The notes beneath the pieces are model-generated. The model was not told the DNA's origin. It did not search any database and saw only the letters and a list, made by a program, of their open reading frames with translations. Shown here piece after piece: positions 18,826-27,663 of a stretch of DNA of 64,000 nt. Origin of the DNA: JBJXGV01 sp046160485 (GTDB taxonomy: Bacteria; Orphanbacterota; Orphanbacteria; JBJXGV01); NCBI GenBank assembly GCA_046160485.1, contig JBJXGV010000038.1, forward strand, positions 1-64,000, given 5' to 3'. Position numbers and translations under genes: made by a program. Within the stretch, counting starts at the first letter, position 1. Each line of letters begins with the position of its first letter.

Positions 18826-20255
18826 CTGAGTTCTCCGATCGCATGAAGGTAGCGATAGCGCGCGAGGACGACCTCGCTCGCGGCGTTGACGTCGTTGTGG
18901 CGGGCGCGGGCGGCTTCCGTGTCGGCGAAGAGAAGCTCGCCGATCGGGAGGAGGCCGGCGTGGTAGCGGCCGCGCGCAAGACGCAGCGCTTCTTCCGCGG
19001 CGGCGCGCGCGGCGCTCGCAACGTCGCAGCGCTCGCGCGCGATCGCGAGGTCGCCCCGCGCCGACTCGGCGGCGATCGCCAGGTCGCGCTCGAGCGCGTC
19101 GCGTTCCGCCGCAGCCGCCGCCGCGCGCGACCGCGCCGCCTTCCACTCCGCGGCGCGCCGCGTTCCATCCCAAAGAGGAAGCGTCATCGCGATTCCGGCA
19201 GTCCACCGCCGCTCGGCGTCGCCGTCGTCCCACGGGCGGTAGTAGCTCACGCTCGCGCGCGAGTTGAGCGCGGGAAGCAGCCGCAGCCCGGCGCGCTTCG
19301 ACTCGATCGCGAGGAGACGCGCGCGCGCGCCGGCCGCGCGCAACTCGCCGCGCTCGTCTGCGCCGCTCGCGCTCGCGGCGTCGTTGCCGTCGTCGTCAAC
19401 GTCGTCATCGTCGCCGGCGCTCACGACGTCCGCGGCGCGCACGTCCTCGCCGACGAGGCGCGAGAGCCGCGACAGCGACACCGCGAGGCGCTTCGAGGAA
19501 TCGAGCCACGCGATGCGCGCCTCGCCCCAGCGGGCGGCGGCGCGGAGCGTGTCGGCTTCCGGAACTTGATCTTGTCGGTAGAGCTCCGCCGCGGCGCGGC
19601 GCGCTTCGTCGGCCGCGGCAAGCGCGAGCGAGTCCGCTGCGTGCTCGCCCCGCGCGCGCGCCACGCCGACGAATGTCTCGACAGCGCCGAGCAAGCCGTG
19701 CGCGACGGCCGCGTCCTCGAGCGCGTTCGACGCCGCGCGCATTTGCCGCGCGGCCGAGGGCGCGGTGATCTCGACGCCGCCGTTCCAGATCGGCACGTCG
19801 AGGACGAGACGCGCGTCGAGCGCCGACTGCGCCGCGGGATCGTTCAGCTCCTCGAGCGCGAAGTCGTCGCTCGTGAATCGCCCCTGCCAGAGCTTCTCCG
19901 TAAAGAGAATCGCGGGGTCGTCGGTGCGGATGGCGTTCGCTTCGAGCGAGAGGCGCGGCGAAAGCGCGGAGAACGCGGCGCGCGCGTCGGCGCGCCCCGC
20001 GTCGCCCGCGGCGTGTGCGGCGACGATCTCCGGCTCGCGCGTCCGCGCAACGTCGAGCGCGCGCTCGAGCGTCCATGGTTCGGCAGCGGCGTCCCGTACG
20101 GTGACCGGACCGAGCGTCGCGGCGGTCATCGTGAGGGCGGCGATTACGAACGTCATTTTGCGGATGTTGCGGATCGGGGTCACGACTAAGGCGTAAGGCA
20201 ACCCGCGGACCAGAGCGCGCGCGAGATCGATCATTTCGCACAAAGCACTATCCAT
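18822..20255 (-). CDS. TolC-type outer-membrane efflux channel
   Basis: An outer-membrane efflux protein, 477 residues from ATG 20255, which has AGGAAG at good spacing. A shorter start at ATG 20156 places the signal peptide (MTFVIAALTMTAATLGPVTV) at the very N-terminus and avoids a stretch of weaker codon bias, so the true start is open. The mature part has the two-fold helical repeats of the OEP family: WTLERALDVARTREPEIVAAH and long Ala/Arg-rich coiled coils near 120-240 and 340-450. It forms the exit duct of the tripartite pump. It leads the operon, divergent from a sigma-54 activator gene. Confidence 0.85.
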   Translation of the reverse strand: MDSALCEMIDLARALVRGLPYALVVTPIRNIRKMTFVIAALTMTAATLGPVTVRDAAAEPWTLERALDVARTREPEIVAAHAAGDAGRADARAAFSALSPRLSLEANAIRTDDPAILFTEKLWQGRFTSDDFALEELNDPAAQSALDARLVLDVPIWNGGVEITAPSAARQMRAASNALEDAAVAHGLLGAVETFVGVARARGEHAADSLALAAADEARRAAAELYRQDQVPEADTLRAAARWGEARIAWLDSSKRLAVSLSRLSRLVGEDVRAADVVSAGDDDDVDDDGNDAASASGADERGELRAAGARARLLAIESKRAGLRLLPALNSRASVSYYRPWDDGDAERRWTAGIAMTLPLWDGTRRAAEWKAARSRAAAAAAERDALERDLAIAAESARGDLAIARERCDVASAARAAAEEALRLARGRYHAGLLPIGELLFADTEAARARHNDVNAASEVVLARYRYLHAIGELR

Positions 20256-20329
20256 TATTCACTTCCTGTGGACTCCGAGTTCTCGGGGCTCGCCGCAGCC
20301 AGCGACGCGGCCATGCCGCCGCATCATTA

Positions 20330-20386
20330 TGTTGCGGGCGCGTCCTCCAAGTGCAACACTGTTGCGCGTCGCGCAACACGCGTGTT
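20330..20386. promoter_or_regulatory. Cluster of nested palindromes, candidate activator binding sites
   Basis: Between the divergent efflux operon and the sigma-54 activator lie four TGTTGC/GCAACA half-sites, at 20330, 20353, 20360 and 20373. The core is a perfect 9-base-arm palindrome, TGTTGCGCGTCGCGCAACA (20360-20378). It overlaps GCAACACTGTTGC (20353-20365) and AACACGCGTGTT (20375-20386). Such arrays fit upstream activating sites of NtrC-family proteins. I could not find a convincing -24/-12 promoter nearby. Confidence 0.55.
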
Positions 20387-20432
20387 CGCGACGGAGAGAA
20401 CGACGGACCCGACCCAAGAGAACGAGGCGGAA

Positions 20433-21842
20433 ATGGACGAGACACCCAGCGGCACCCTCGAAATCTGTATGGCGCAGAAGGCCAACATGGAGGCGATCTT
20501 CCACAGCGTCGCCGACGCGATCGTCACCGTCGACCACGAGCTGCGCGTCACCAATCTGAATATGGCCGCGCGCGCGATGCTCGACGCGCCCCCCGAATGG
20601 GCGATCGGCCGCAGCGTGACGGAGGTCGTCGAATCGCGGCTGTGGGACCTCGCGAAACTTCTGCGCGACGCGATCGTCGCGGGCGAGGCTGCCGCCGCCG
20701 ACCGCGAAGGCGGCGCGCGCGAGCGCGAGAACATCGTCGCGCGGCGCGACGGACGCGAGCTGCGCGTGCTCGTGAGCGCAAGCCGCCTCGTCGATCGCGA
20801 CGGCGTCACGGCGGGCGCGGTCGCGATTCTGCGCGACGTCACGCGGCTGCGCGACCTCGAGCGCCGCCTCGAGAACCGCACCGCGATGCACGGCCTCACC
20901 GGTTCGACGCACGCGATGCAGAAGGTCTACACGCTGATCGAGCAGGCCGCGCCGACCGACTCGACGATCCTCATCCTCGGCGAGAGCGGCACGGGGAAAG
21001 AACTCGTCGCCGACGCGATTCACAACGCGAGCCGCCGCCAGCACGGTCCGTTCGTGAAGGTGAATTGTTCCGCGCTCAGCGAAGGGCTCCTCGAGAGCGA
21101 GCTGTTCGGCCACGCGAAGGGCGCGTTCACCGGCGCGCTCTCCGATCGCAAGGGGCGATTCGAGATGGCGGACGGCGGCACGATCTTCCTCGACGAGATC
21201 GGCGACCTCACGGAGCGGATTCAAGTGAAGCTCTTGCGCGTACTTCAAGAGCGCGAGATCGAGCGCGTCGGCGAAACGCGCGTGCGGAAGATCGACGTGC
21301 GCATCGTCGCGGCGACACATCGCGATCTGCGGCGGCTCGTCGAGGAGGGGCGCTTCCGCGAGGATCTCTTCTTCCGGCTCAACGTGATTCCGGTGCGCGT
21401 GCCGGCGCTACGCGAGCGGCGCGAGGACATTCCGCAGCTTGCGGGGCTCTTCCTCCGCGAGATCGCGAGTGTCGTCGGCAAGCCGCGCGAAACGCTCTCC
21501 CCCGACGCGATGCGGGCGCTCCTCGACTACCGCTGGCCGGGGAACATTCGCGAGCTGCGCAACGCCGTCGAGCACGGCGTCGTGAAGAGCCGCGGGCCGA
21601 GCGTGATGCTCGAGGATCTGCCGCGAGAGATTATCGAAGAGACCGCGACGGTCGCGGCGTTCGCGCGGCCGTCGGGCGCCGCCGGCGCGAGCCCCGAGGC
21701 GGATGCGATTCGCGAGGCGCTCGAGCGGAGCGCGTGGCACCGCGGGCGCGCCGCGAAGCTCCTCGGCGTCGACCGCGCGACGCTCTGGAGACGCATGCGC
21801 CGGCTCGGGATGACCGACGCCGCCGAGCAGCGCCGCACGTAG
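20433..21842 (+). CDS. Sigma-54-dependent transcriptional activator with PAS domain
   Basis: A 469-residue NtrC-family enhancer-binding protein; ATG 20433 follows GAGGCGG. Residues 15-135 form a PAS sensor domain instead of a phosphorylatable receiver, so it probably responds to a ligand or redox signal directly. The AAA+ domain (about 152-390) has Walker A GESGTGKE (183-190), the sigma-54 contact loop GAFTGA (230-235) and Walker B TIFLDEIGD. The Fis-type helix-turn-helix is at the C-terminus (GRAAKLLGVDRATLWRRMRR). Its place next to the efflux operon, with palindromes between, makes that operon and itself the likely targets. Confidence 0.92.
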   Translation: MDETPSGTLEICMAQKANMEAIFHSVADAIVTVDHELRVTNLNMAARAMLDAPPEWAIGRSVTEVVESRLWDLAKLLRDAIVAGEAAAADREGGARERENIVARRDGRELRVLVSASRLVDRDGVTAGAVAILRDVTRLRDLERRLENRTAMHGLTGSTHAMQKVYTLIEQAAPTDSTILILGESGTGKELVADAIHNASRRQHGPFVKVNCSALSEGLLESELFGHAKGAFTGALSDRKGRFEMADGGTIFLDEIGDLTERIQVKLLRVLQEREIERVGETRVRKIDVRIVAATHRDLRRLVEEGRFREDLFFRLNVIPVRVPALRERREDIPQLAGLFLREIASVVGKPRETLSPDAMRALLDYRWPGNIRELRNAVEHGVVKSRGPSVMLEDLPREIIEETATVAAFARPSGAAGASPEADAIREALERSAWHRGRAAKLLGVDRATLWRRMRRLGMTDAAEQRRT

Positions 21843-22094
21843 CGGGGCGAGCTGCGGTCGCCGGCGGCGTGCGGAGACGTGCGATCGCGCGGCCGCAACA
21901 TCCCGTTGCACGCATCGCCGCTCGATCCCGCGCGCTCACGCAGGCGCGCGCCGCCGCCGCGCGAAGTCCTTCGCGAAACTTCCCTTCCGCGAGCGCGCCG
22001 CGATTGTCACGAATCGTGCAAGGCATCTTTCGGGAGCCCGGCAGACGAGCGTTCTCCGGAAAACAACGCGCTCCCGGAAAGAGGAGAGAGCATC

Positions 22095-22433
22095 GTGTCA
22101 CACGCAGCGGCGGTCACAGACGCCGAGTTCGACAGTCAGGTCATCGAGTCCGATCTTCCCGTCATCGTCGATTTCTGGGCGCCGTGGTGCGCGCCGTGCC
22201 GCATGCAAGCGCCCGTGCTCGACCGGCTGAGCGATGAGATGAACGGGAAAGTGCGCATCCTCAAACTCAACGTCGACGAGAACCCGTTCGCCGCCGGACG
22301 CTACGAGATCCGCGGAATCCCGACGCTCCTCTTCTTCAAGGATGGCGCGAAGGTTGACGCCGTCGTCGGCTTTAGCGCGGAGGACGCGCTGCGGAAGCGG
22401 ATCGAGACGGCATTTCAGATCGGCGTGGAGTAG
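22095..22433 (+). CDS. trxA: Thioredoxin
   Basis: A 112-residue cytoplasmic thioredoxin. GTG 22095 is preceded by AAGAGGAGAGAG. The active site reads FWAPWCAPCRMQAP, with WCAPC where WCGPC is usual; this variant is common in diverged thioredoxins and raises rather than abolishes activity questions. The cis-proline loop RGIPTLLFFKDG is intact. It stands alone between the sigma-54 activator and the convergent preA gene. Confidence 0.9.
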   Translation: MSHAAAVTDAEFDSQVIESDLPVIVDFWAPWCAPCRMQAPVLDRLSDEMNGKVRILKLNVDENPFAAGRYEIRGIPTLLFFKDGAKVDAVVGFSAEDALRKRIETAFQIGVE

Positions 22434-22439
22434 TCGCGT

Positions 22440-23705
22440 CTACGCGGGCCGCGAGAGCCCCTTGGCCTTCATTTCGTTCCACGACATCGGGGCGCGGCCC
22501 GTGTCGATCTCGGCCATCGTGATGCAGCTTTCGACGGGGCAGACGAAGTAGCAGAGGTTGCAGCCGACGCACTCGACTTCGTCGACGACGAGTTGCGTGG
22601 CGCCGTTCTTCTTCTTGGGATGAATGCATTGGTGCGCGCCGTCCCAGCACGCGACGTAGCACAGGTTGCAGTGGATGCACTTCGATTGATCGATGCGCGC
22701 GACGACGCGGTAGTTGAGGTCGAGGTGTCCCCACTCGGTGATGTTGGGCACCGCGCGGCCCGAAATGTCCGATGGCCGCTCGAGCGACTTCTCTTCGAGA
22801 TACGTCGAGAGCCCATCGATCATCTCCTCGACAATGCGGTAGCCGTAGTGCATCACCGCGGTGCAGACCTGCACGGTGGTGGAGCCCAGCAGTAGGAACT
22901 CGGTCGCGTCGCGCCAATCGCCGATGCCGCCGATGCCGGAGATCGGCAGACCCGTGCACTCGGGATCGCGCGCGATCGACGACACCATGTTGAGCGCAAT
23001 CGGCTTCACCGCCGGCCCGCAGTAACCGCCGTGCGCACCCTTGCCGCGAACCGAGGGCAGCGGCGCCCATGTTTCGAGATCGACGCCTATGAGCGAGTTG
23101 ATCGTGTTGATGAGCGAGACACCGTCCGCGCCGCCCTGCTTCGCCGCACGCGCGAGATAGACGACGTCCGTCACGTTCGGCGTCAGCTTCACGAGCACGG
23201 GTATGCGCGCCGCCTCCTTCACCCACTCGGTGATCATGCGCGTGTACTCGGGCACCTGTCCCACCGCGGCGCCCATGCCGCGTTCGCTCATGCCGTGCGG
23301 GCAGCCGAAGTTGAGCTCGATACCATCGGCGCCGGTGTCGTTCACGCGCTTGACCATCTCGTGCCACACCTCGCGCTTCGACTCGACCATGAGCGACACG
23401 ATGACGGCATGCTTCGGGTAGCGCTTCTTCACGTCGCGAATCTCGGCGAGATTGACGTCGAGCGGGCGATCGGTGATCAACTCGATATTGTTGAGGCCGA
23501 TCATGCGCTGGTCGCGAAGGTCGATCGATCCGAGGCGCGACGTGACGTTGATGATCGGATCGCCGAGCGTCTTCCACACGGCGCCGCCCCATCCGGCGTC
23601 GAACGCGCGCGCGACCATCTCGCCGGTGTTCGTCGGCGGCGCGCTCGCGAGCCAGAACGGATTCGGGCTGCGAATGCCTGCCATGTTCGTGGAGAGATCG
23701 ATCAT
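22440..23705 (-). CDS. preA: NAD-dependent dihydropyrimidine dehydrogenase, catalytic subunit PreA
   Basis: A 421-residue FMN/iron-sulfur enzyme. ATG 23705 overlaps the preT stop as ATGA. Residues 1-300 are the dihydroorotate-dehydrogenase-like barrel (ELNFGCPHGMSERGMG, VLVKLTPNVTDVV, NTINSLIGVDLETW, ISGIGGIGDWRDATEF). The C-terminus carries two 4Fe-4S motifs, CIHCNLCYVAC and CVGCNLCYFVCP. With PreT it reduces uracil and thymine. At the position of the catalytic cysteine of mammalian DPD the text reads GAAVGQ (145-150), valine in place of cysteine; from memory the E. coli PreA also has AVGQ there, so this alone is not evidence of lost activity. Confidence 0.92.
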   Translation of the reverse strand: MIDLSTNMAGIRSPNPFWLASAPPTNTGEMVARAFDAGWGGAVWKTLGDPIINVTSRLGSIDLRDQRMIGLNNIELITDRPLDVNLAEIRDVKKRYPKHAVIVSLMVESKREVWHEMVKRVNDTGADGIELNFGCPHGMSERGMGAAVGQVPEYTRMITEWVKEAARIPVLVKLTPNVTDVVYLARAAKQGGADGVSLINTINSLIGVDLETWAPLPSVRGKGAHGGYCGPAVKPIALNMVSSIARDPECTGLPISGIGGIGDWRDATEFLLLGSTTVQVCTAVMHYGYRIVEEMIDGLSTYLEEKSLERPSDISGRAVPNITEWGHLDLNYRVVARIDQSKCIHCNLCYVACWDGAHQCIHPKKKNGATQLVVDEVECVGCNLCYFVCPVESCITMAEIDTGRAPMSWNEMKAKGLSRPA

Positions 23706-25102
23706 CGCGAGGCGACCTCCAGTTCGCCGGGCACAAGCCGCGACGCCGCGGAGGGCGGCACGCCGAGCGCGTCGAGAATCGAGCGCGCCGCGACCTTGCC
23801 TTCCTCGACGGCGTTGACGACTTCGAGTCCGCCGTTCACCAAGTCGCCGCCTGCCCAGACCTTCGCGTTCGACGTGCGGCGCGACTTCCCCTTCGTTTCA
23901 ATGCGCCCATGCGCGTGGCGCACGCCGAAATGATTGAGCAACTCTTCGATGCGATCCTGCCCGACGGCGCGAATCACGGTGTCGACGGCCGCCGTGAAAC
24001 GCGCACCCTTCACCGGCGCAGGCTTGCGGCGGCCCGATTTGTCCGCCCGGCCGAGGCGCATCGTATCGAGCGTCATCTTCGCGACGCGCCCGCCCACGCC
24101 GCGAATCGCAACCGGCGAAGTGAGCCAGCGGAAATGCACGCCGAGTTCCTTCGCGAGTTCGATCTCGTTCGGATACGCGGGCGCGTCCTCCTCGGTGCGG
24201 CGATAGTAGACGGTCACTTCGTCGCAGCCGAGTTTCTTCGCGCAGTTCGCGGCATCCATCGCGGTGTTGCCGCAGCCGATGATCGCGACGCGCCGCCCGA
24301 CCTCGAGCTTCGCGAGATCCTTCTTGATCACGCGCTCGATGAACTCGAGCGCGTCGAGAACGCCTCGGAGTCCTTCGCCGGGAACACCGATCGGCTTCGC
24401 GCGGCCGAGGCCGACACCGAGGAAGACCGCGTCGAATTCCGCAAGGAGCACGGCCGCGGTGACGTCCTCGCCGACCACCAGGCCAGTGCGCAGTTCGGCG
24501 CCGGCGCGCACGACCTCGCGCGCTTCGAGTGCGGGGACGTCGCGCGGCAGACGCCACGGCACGATGCCGTAGTCGGCGAGCCCGCCGGCCTTCGCGCGCG
24601 CTTCGAAGATGACGACGCCGACGCCCGCGCGGCGCAGCTCGACCGCGCACGCGAGCCCAGCGGCGCCCGCGCCGACAATCGCGACGCGCTGCGGACGCGG
24701 CGTCTCGGCCGCTATGAAAAACGGCTTCCCCGTCGCGACGAACGCGTCCATCGCGTGGCGCTGCAACCGGCCGATCGCCACGGGATGATCGGTTTCCACG
24801 CGCACACACGCGCCCTCGCAAAGATTCTCGACGGGGCACACGCGCGCACACGTCGCGCCGAGCGGATTCGCCGCGAGAATCGTGCGCGCGCTCCCGATCA
24901 GATTCGAGGTCGCGATCTTGCGGATGAACGACGGGATGTCGATGTGCGTGGGGCACGCCGTGATGCACGGCGCATCGTAGCAGTAGAGGCAGCGCGCGGC
25001 TTCGTGGCGCGCGCCGTCCGCGCCGAGCGGCGGCAGCGACTCGGAGAATCGCGCCGCGTAATCTTTATCGCTGATCTTCGGACAACGGCTTTGATTCGGC
25101 AT
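23702..25102 (-). CDS. preT: NAD-dependent dihydropyrimidine dehydrogenase, PreT subunit
   Basis: A 466-residue FAD/NAD oxidoreductase. The N-terminal Fe-S cluster region has CLYCYDAPCITACP and CARVCPVENLCEGAC. Two Rossmann folds follow: FAD site VAIVGAGAAGLACAVEL near residue 142 and NAD site VAIIGCGNTAMDAANCAKKLG near 285, with the closing GGDLVNGG motif. It feeds electrons from NAD(P)H to PreA. The glutamate synthase small subunit is a relative, but the ATGA overlap with preA settles the assignment. The pathway's next enzyme, dihydropyrimidinase, lies at 9160-10575. Confidence 0.92.
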   Translation of the reverse strand: MPNQSRCPKISDKDYAARFSESLPPLGADGARHEAARCLYCYDAPCITACPTHIDIPSFIRKIATSNLIGSARTILAANPLGATCARVCPVENLCEGACVRVETDHPVAIGRLQRHAMDAFVATGKPFFIAAETPRPQRVAIVGAGAAGLACAVELRRAGVGVVIFEARAKAGGLADYGIVPWRLPRDVPALEAREVVRAGAELRTGLVVGEDVTAAVLLAEFDAVFLGVGLGRAKPIGVPGEGLRGVLDALEFIERVIKKDLAKLEVGRRVAIIGCGNTAMDAANCAKKLGCDEVTVYYRRTEEDAPAYPNEIELAKELGVHFRWLTSPVAIRGVGGRVAKMTLDTMRLGRADKSGRRKPAPVKGARFTAAVDTVIRAVGQDRIEELLNHFGVRHAHGRIETKGKSRRTSNAKVWAGGDLVNGGLEVVNAVEEGKVAARSILDALGVPPSAASRLVPGELEVASR

Positions 25103-25189
25103 CGGCCCGCCCGTGGGTTCGACCGCGTTGCGCGCATCGCGCGCGCCGTGAGCGTCTATCGCGCCAATCGCGCGAGGCAGTATAACACC

Positions 25190-25930
25190 TCAGAAGTACG
25201 CGATGAACGTCAGCGTTGCGCCAGGGCCGAGTTCTTCGCCGAAAACGGATACGCTCCAGTCGTTCGACTTCTCGCGCTCAACACGCCGCGTTATCCGCGT
25301 GCCGTCGGGGTAACCTGGGTATCGACTCAGGTAGCTCCGCTCGGAGTCCGAGTCCGAGTTCGCGACGGAGACTCCGAACTGCGACTCCAACGCGAACCGA
25401 TCGGCGAAGGTGAACGTTGGACGCAGCCCCAGTCTCCAAGTCCAGATTCTGGAGTTTCGAATGGAATCGTAGTCTGATCCGTACCCTGCGTCCGGCGGGG
25501 CTCCTTCACTCGTCGACTCATTCAACGAGCGCGTTTCGGACCTGGACTCGGCGTACCGAAGTTCGAAGCATGGTCCGATTGCCAACCAGCGCCCGATCCG
25601 GGATTCGCGATACACGAGTATGGCAGCCCCGTAGACTTCGGAGTGACTCTCTGACTCGTCTATTCGAACTCCAGTGGAGAAACCAGGTACGTACTCATTG
25701 CCGAGCCGATCGCTCTCGGAGTCAGAAAGGTTTGGGTTCACGCGAAACCCGAAACCCCACGCGCCATCGAAGCGGTACCGAAGTGCGATGCCGTCGTCCC
25801 ATCCCACGCCGAATCGACGGTGCGCTGCGTGCGTTTTCTCCGCGCTCTCCTCCGCGCGCGCGGACGCGGTAGTCGCGAGCAGCACGAGCGCGAAGATTAG
25901 TCGCATTGTCGTTCTCATGGCCGTGTTCAT
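25190..25930 (-). CDS. Predicted outer-membrane beta-barrel protein, paralog of the gene at 25930
   Basis: A 246-residue exported protein. The start overlaps the upstream paralog as TGATG; a second ATG at 25918 is possible. A signal peptide ends near ASARAEE. The body alternates short hydrophobic strands and turns (FGVGWDDGIALRYRF, WGFGFRVNP, WTWRLGLRPTFTFADRFALESQFGVSV) and ends WSVSVFGEELGPGATLTFIAYF. The terminal aromatic residue and glycine-rich strands fit a small barrel. Exposed loops are unusually Ser/Asp/Glu-rich. It shares VGWD, LGLRPTFTF and FGEELGPGA with its neighbour. Function unknown. Confidence 0.65.
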   Translation of the reverse strand: MNTAMRTTMRLIFALVLLATTASARAEESAEKTHAAHRRFGVGWDDGIALRYRFDGAWGFGFRVNPNLSDSESDRLGNEYVPGFSTGVRIDESESHSEVYGAAILVYRESRIGRWLAIGPCFELRYAESRSETRSLNESTSEGAPPDAGYGSDYDSIRNSRIWTWRLGLRPTFTFADRFALESQFGVSVANSDSDSERSYLSRYPGYPDGTRITRRVEREKSNDWSVSVFGEELGPGATLTFIAYF

Positions 25931-26724
25931 CAGAAACTGACGATGAACGCGAGGACCGCGCCGGGGCCGAGATCTTCTCCGAACGCATTGAGACGCCAGC
26001 CGTCGTCGTCGTCGCGATCACGATCCACGGATTCGCGGGTCTCGAAGACTTCGCCCTCAGTCCCTGATGTGACGGTGCGACGACTCGTCGACGAACCGCT
26101 GCTGTCGGTCCAAATTGCCGTGATACCGAGCCGCGTTTCGAGCGTGAAGCGCTTGTCGAACGTGAAGCTGGGGCGCAAACCGACGCTGAATGCCCATTCG
26201 TGATCCGTACTCGTGGAGGTGGACTGGCGCCGCTCGATACTAATCTGCGAATCCGTAAGTCTCGTCGAAACGCTTACGGCGTCACTCTCGTAGCGCCGGT
26301 AGCCATAGCCCATTCCGAAGTACGGCCCCATCGTGAACCAATCGGCCAGGCGCGTCTCGTGAAACGCGAAGCCGCGAAGGCTATACGAGTCGGAAGTAAA
26401 ATCGCTCGTGCTCACGGTGCCCTCTACGGATTCGTAGTCCGACTCGGTGCTGCTGTCGCGATCGTCGCCCTCGTCGTCCCCGCCCGAGACGGAGGTCGTG
26501 ATGATCGCGCCCAGTCCCCACGAGTGGTCGATGCGGTAGCGCACCGCGATTCCGCCGCCGCCGATAAACCCAATGCCGCCGTCCCAGCCGACGCCCCATC
26601 GATGGCGTAGCGCGTCCGGAGCGACCGTGACGGCGCTCGAATCCGCGGCGTCAGCGAGGACGCGTACTGGATTCGAGAGCAGTGCGGCGATCAGGAGCGA
26701 GGAGAGCAAAGCCAGTCGTGCCAC
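25930..26724 (-). CDS. Predicted outer-membrane beta-barrel protein
   Basis: A 264-residue exported protein. GTG 26724 is chosen for the strong AAGGAGG just upstream and the signal peptide it opens (ARLALLSSLLIAALLSNPVRV). Strand motifs are WGVGWDGGIGFIGGGGIAVRY, WGLGAIITTSVSGG and AFSVGLRPSFTFDKRFTLETRL, and the C-terminus FGEDLGPGAVLAFIVSF ends in phenylalanine, as outer-membrane barrels do. Acidic low-complexity loops (GGDDEGDDRDSSTESDYESV; DRDRDDDDG) probably face outward. The 3' neighbour is a tandem paralog translated by TGATG coupling. Confidence 0.65.
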   Translation of the reverse strand: MARLALLSSLLIAALLSNPVRVLADAADSSAVTVAPDALRHRWGVGWDGGIGFIGGGGIAVRYRIDHSWGLGAIITTSVSGGDDEGDDRDSSTESDYESVEGTVSTSDFTSDSYSLRGFAFHETRLADWFTMGPYFGMGYGYRRYESDAVSVSTRLTDSQISIERRQSTSTSTDHEWAFSVGLRPSFTFDKRFTLETRLGITAIWTDSSGSSTSRRTVTSGTEGEVFETRESVDRDRDDDDGWRLNAFGEDLGPGAVLAFIVSF

Positions 26725-26763
26725 GAGAACCTCCTTAGAAGAACTCGCACCAAGCCGCACGCA

Positions 26764-27663
26764 CTACTTCCCGCGCAACATCGCTTCGATCACGTAGCGG
26801 GCGATACGCGGGTTCTCGCGGAGGCGGCGGAGCGAGTAGGCATACCAGAGCGGACCGAACGGAACGTAGACGCGAAGACGATGACCGGCGCTTACCAGAA
26901 TGCGCCGCATTTCTTCGTCGACACCGAGCAACATTTGAAACTCGTACTTGTCCTTGGTGAGGCCGAGGTTCTCCGCGGCACGCAGGCCTTCCCACACGAG
27001 GCGTTCGTCGTGCGTCGCGATCGCCACGTAGCAGCCGCGCGTCATGAGCGTGTTGACGAGGTGCATGTAGTTACGCCGCACGATCTCGGGATCCTTGTAC
27101 GCGATCGCGCGCGGCTCGATGTAGATGCCCTTGCAGACGCGCACGTTCGTGCCTTCGGCCGCGAGCGCGACGACATCGTCGTAGCTCCGCCGCAAGTACG
27201 CCTGGATCACGATGCCGACCTTCTCGTAGTCGCGCCGCACCTTGCGGAACAGCTCGAGCGTCACGGACGTGCACGACGAGTCTTCCATGTCGACGCGCAC
27301 GAAGATGTCGTGGCTCTTCGCCGCCGCGAGAATCTTGCGCAGGTTTTCCTCGCAGAGATCGCGGTCGATCTGCAAACCGAGCTGCGTGAGCTTCACCGAG
27401 ATGTTCGTGTTGAGGCCGGCGCGCGCCGTTTCGTCGAGCACCGCGATGAACGAGCGCACCGCTACGGTCGCCTCCTCGGGCTTGTGCACGTGTTCGCCGA
27501 GAACGCACGCCGTCGCGACGGCGCCTTCCTTGTTGAGCGCCGCGATCGTCCGCGCCATTTCCGCGATCGATTCGCCCGCGACGTAGCGCTTCGACACGCC
27601 GCGCACGATCGGCTTCGGCACGAACGGAAGCGTCGAGACGAGCGCGCGGTCGAAGAGGCTCAC
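26764..27663 (-). CDS. Proline dehydrogenase
   Basis: A 299-residue monofunctional PRODH, the length typical of stand-alone FAD enzymes. GTG 27663 overlaps the pyrD stop as GTGA. Recognisable motifs are NISVKLTQLGLQID, VRVDMEDSSCT, IVIQAYLRRSYDD, RVCKGIYIEP and IATHDERLV, which make up the beta/alpha barrel and proline/FAD site. It oxidises proline to pyrroline-5-carboxylate, passing electrons to the quinone pool at the inner membrane. No P5C dehydrogenase is in the window. The coupling with another quinone-linked flavoenzyme is notable. Confidence 0.9.
   Translation of the reverse strand: MSLFDRALVSTLPFVPKPIVRGVSKRYVAGESIAEMARTIAALNKEGAVATACVLGEHVHKPEEATVAVRSFIAVLDETARAGLNTNISVKLTQLGLQIDRDLCEENLRKILAAAKSHDIFVRVDMEDSSCTSVTLELFRKVRRDYEKVGIVIQAYLRRSYDDVVALAAEGTNVRVCKGIYIEPRAIAYKDPEIVRRNYMHLVNTLMTRGCYVAIATHDERLVWEGLRAAENLGLTKDKYEFQMLLGVDEEMRRILVSAGHRLRVYVPFGPLWYAYSLRRLRENPRIARYVIEAMLRGK

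Noticed and set aside
20256..20330. Sigma-54 (-24/-12) promoter for the efflux operon
   Set aside because: GG and GC pairs exist but none at the required ten-base spacing, so I did not annotate one.
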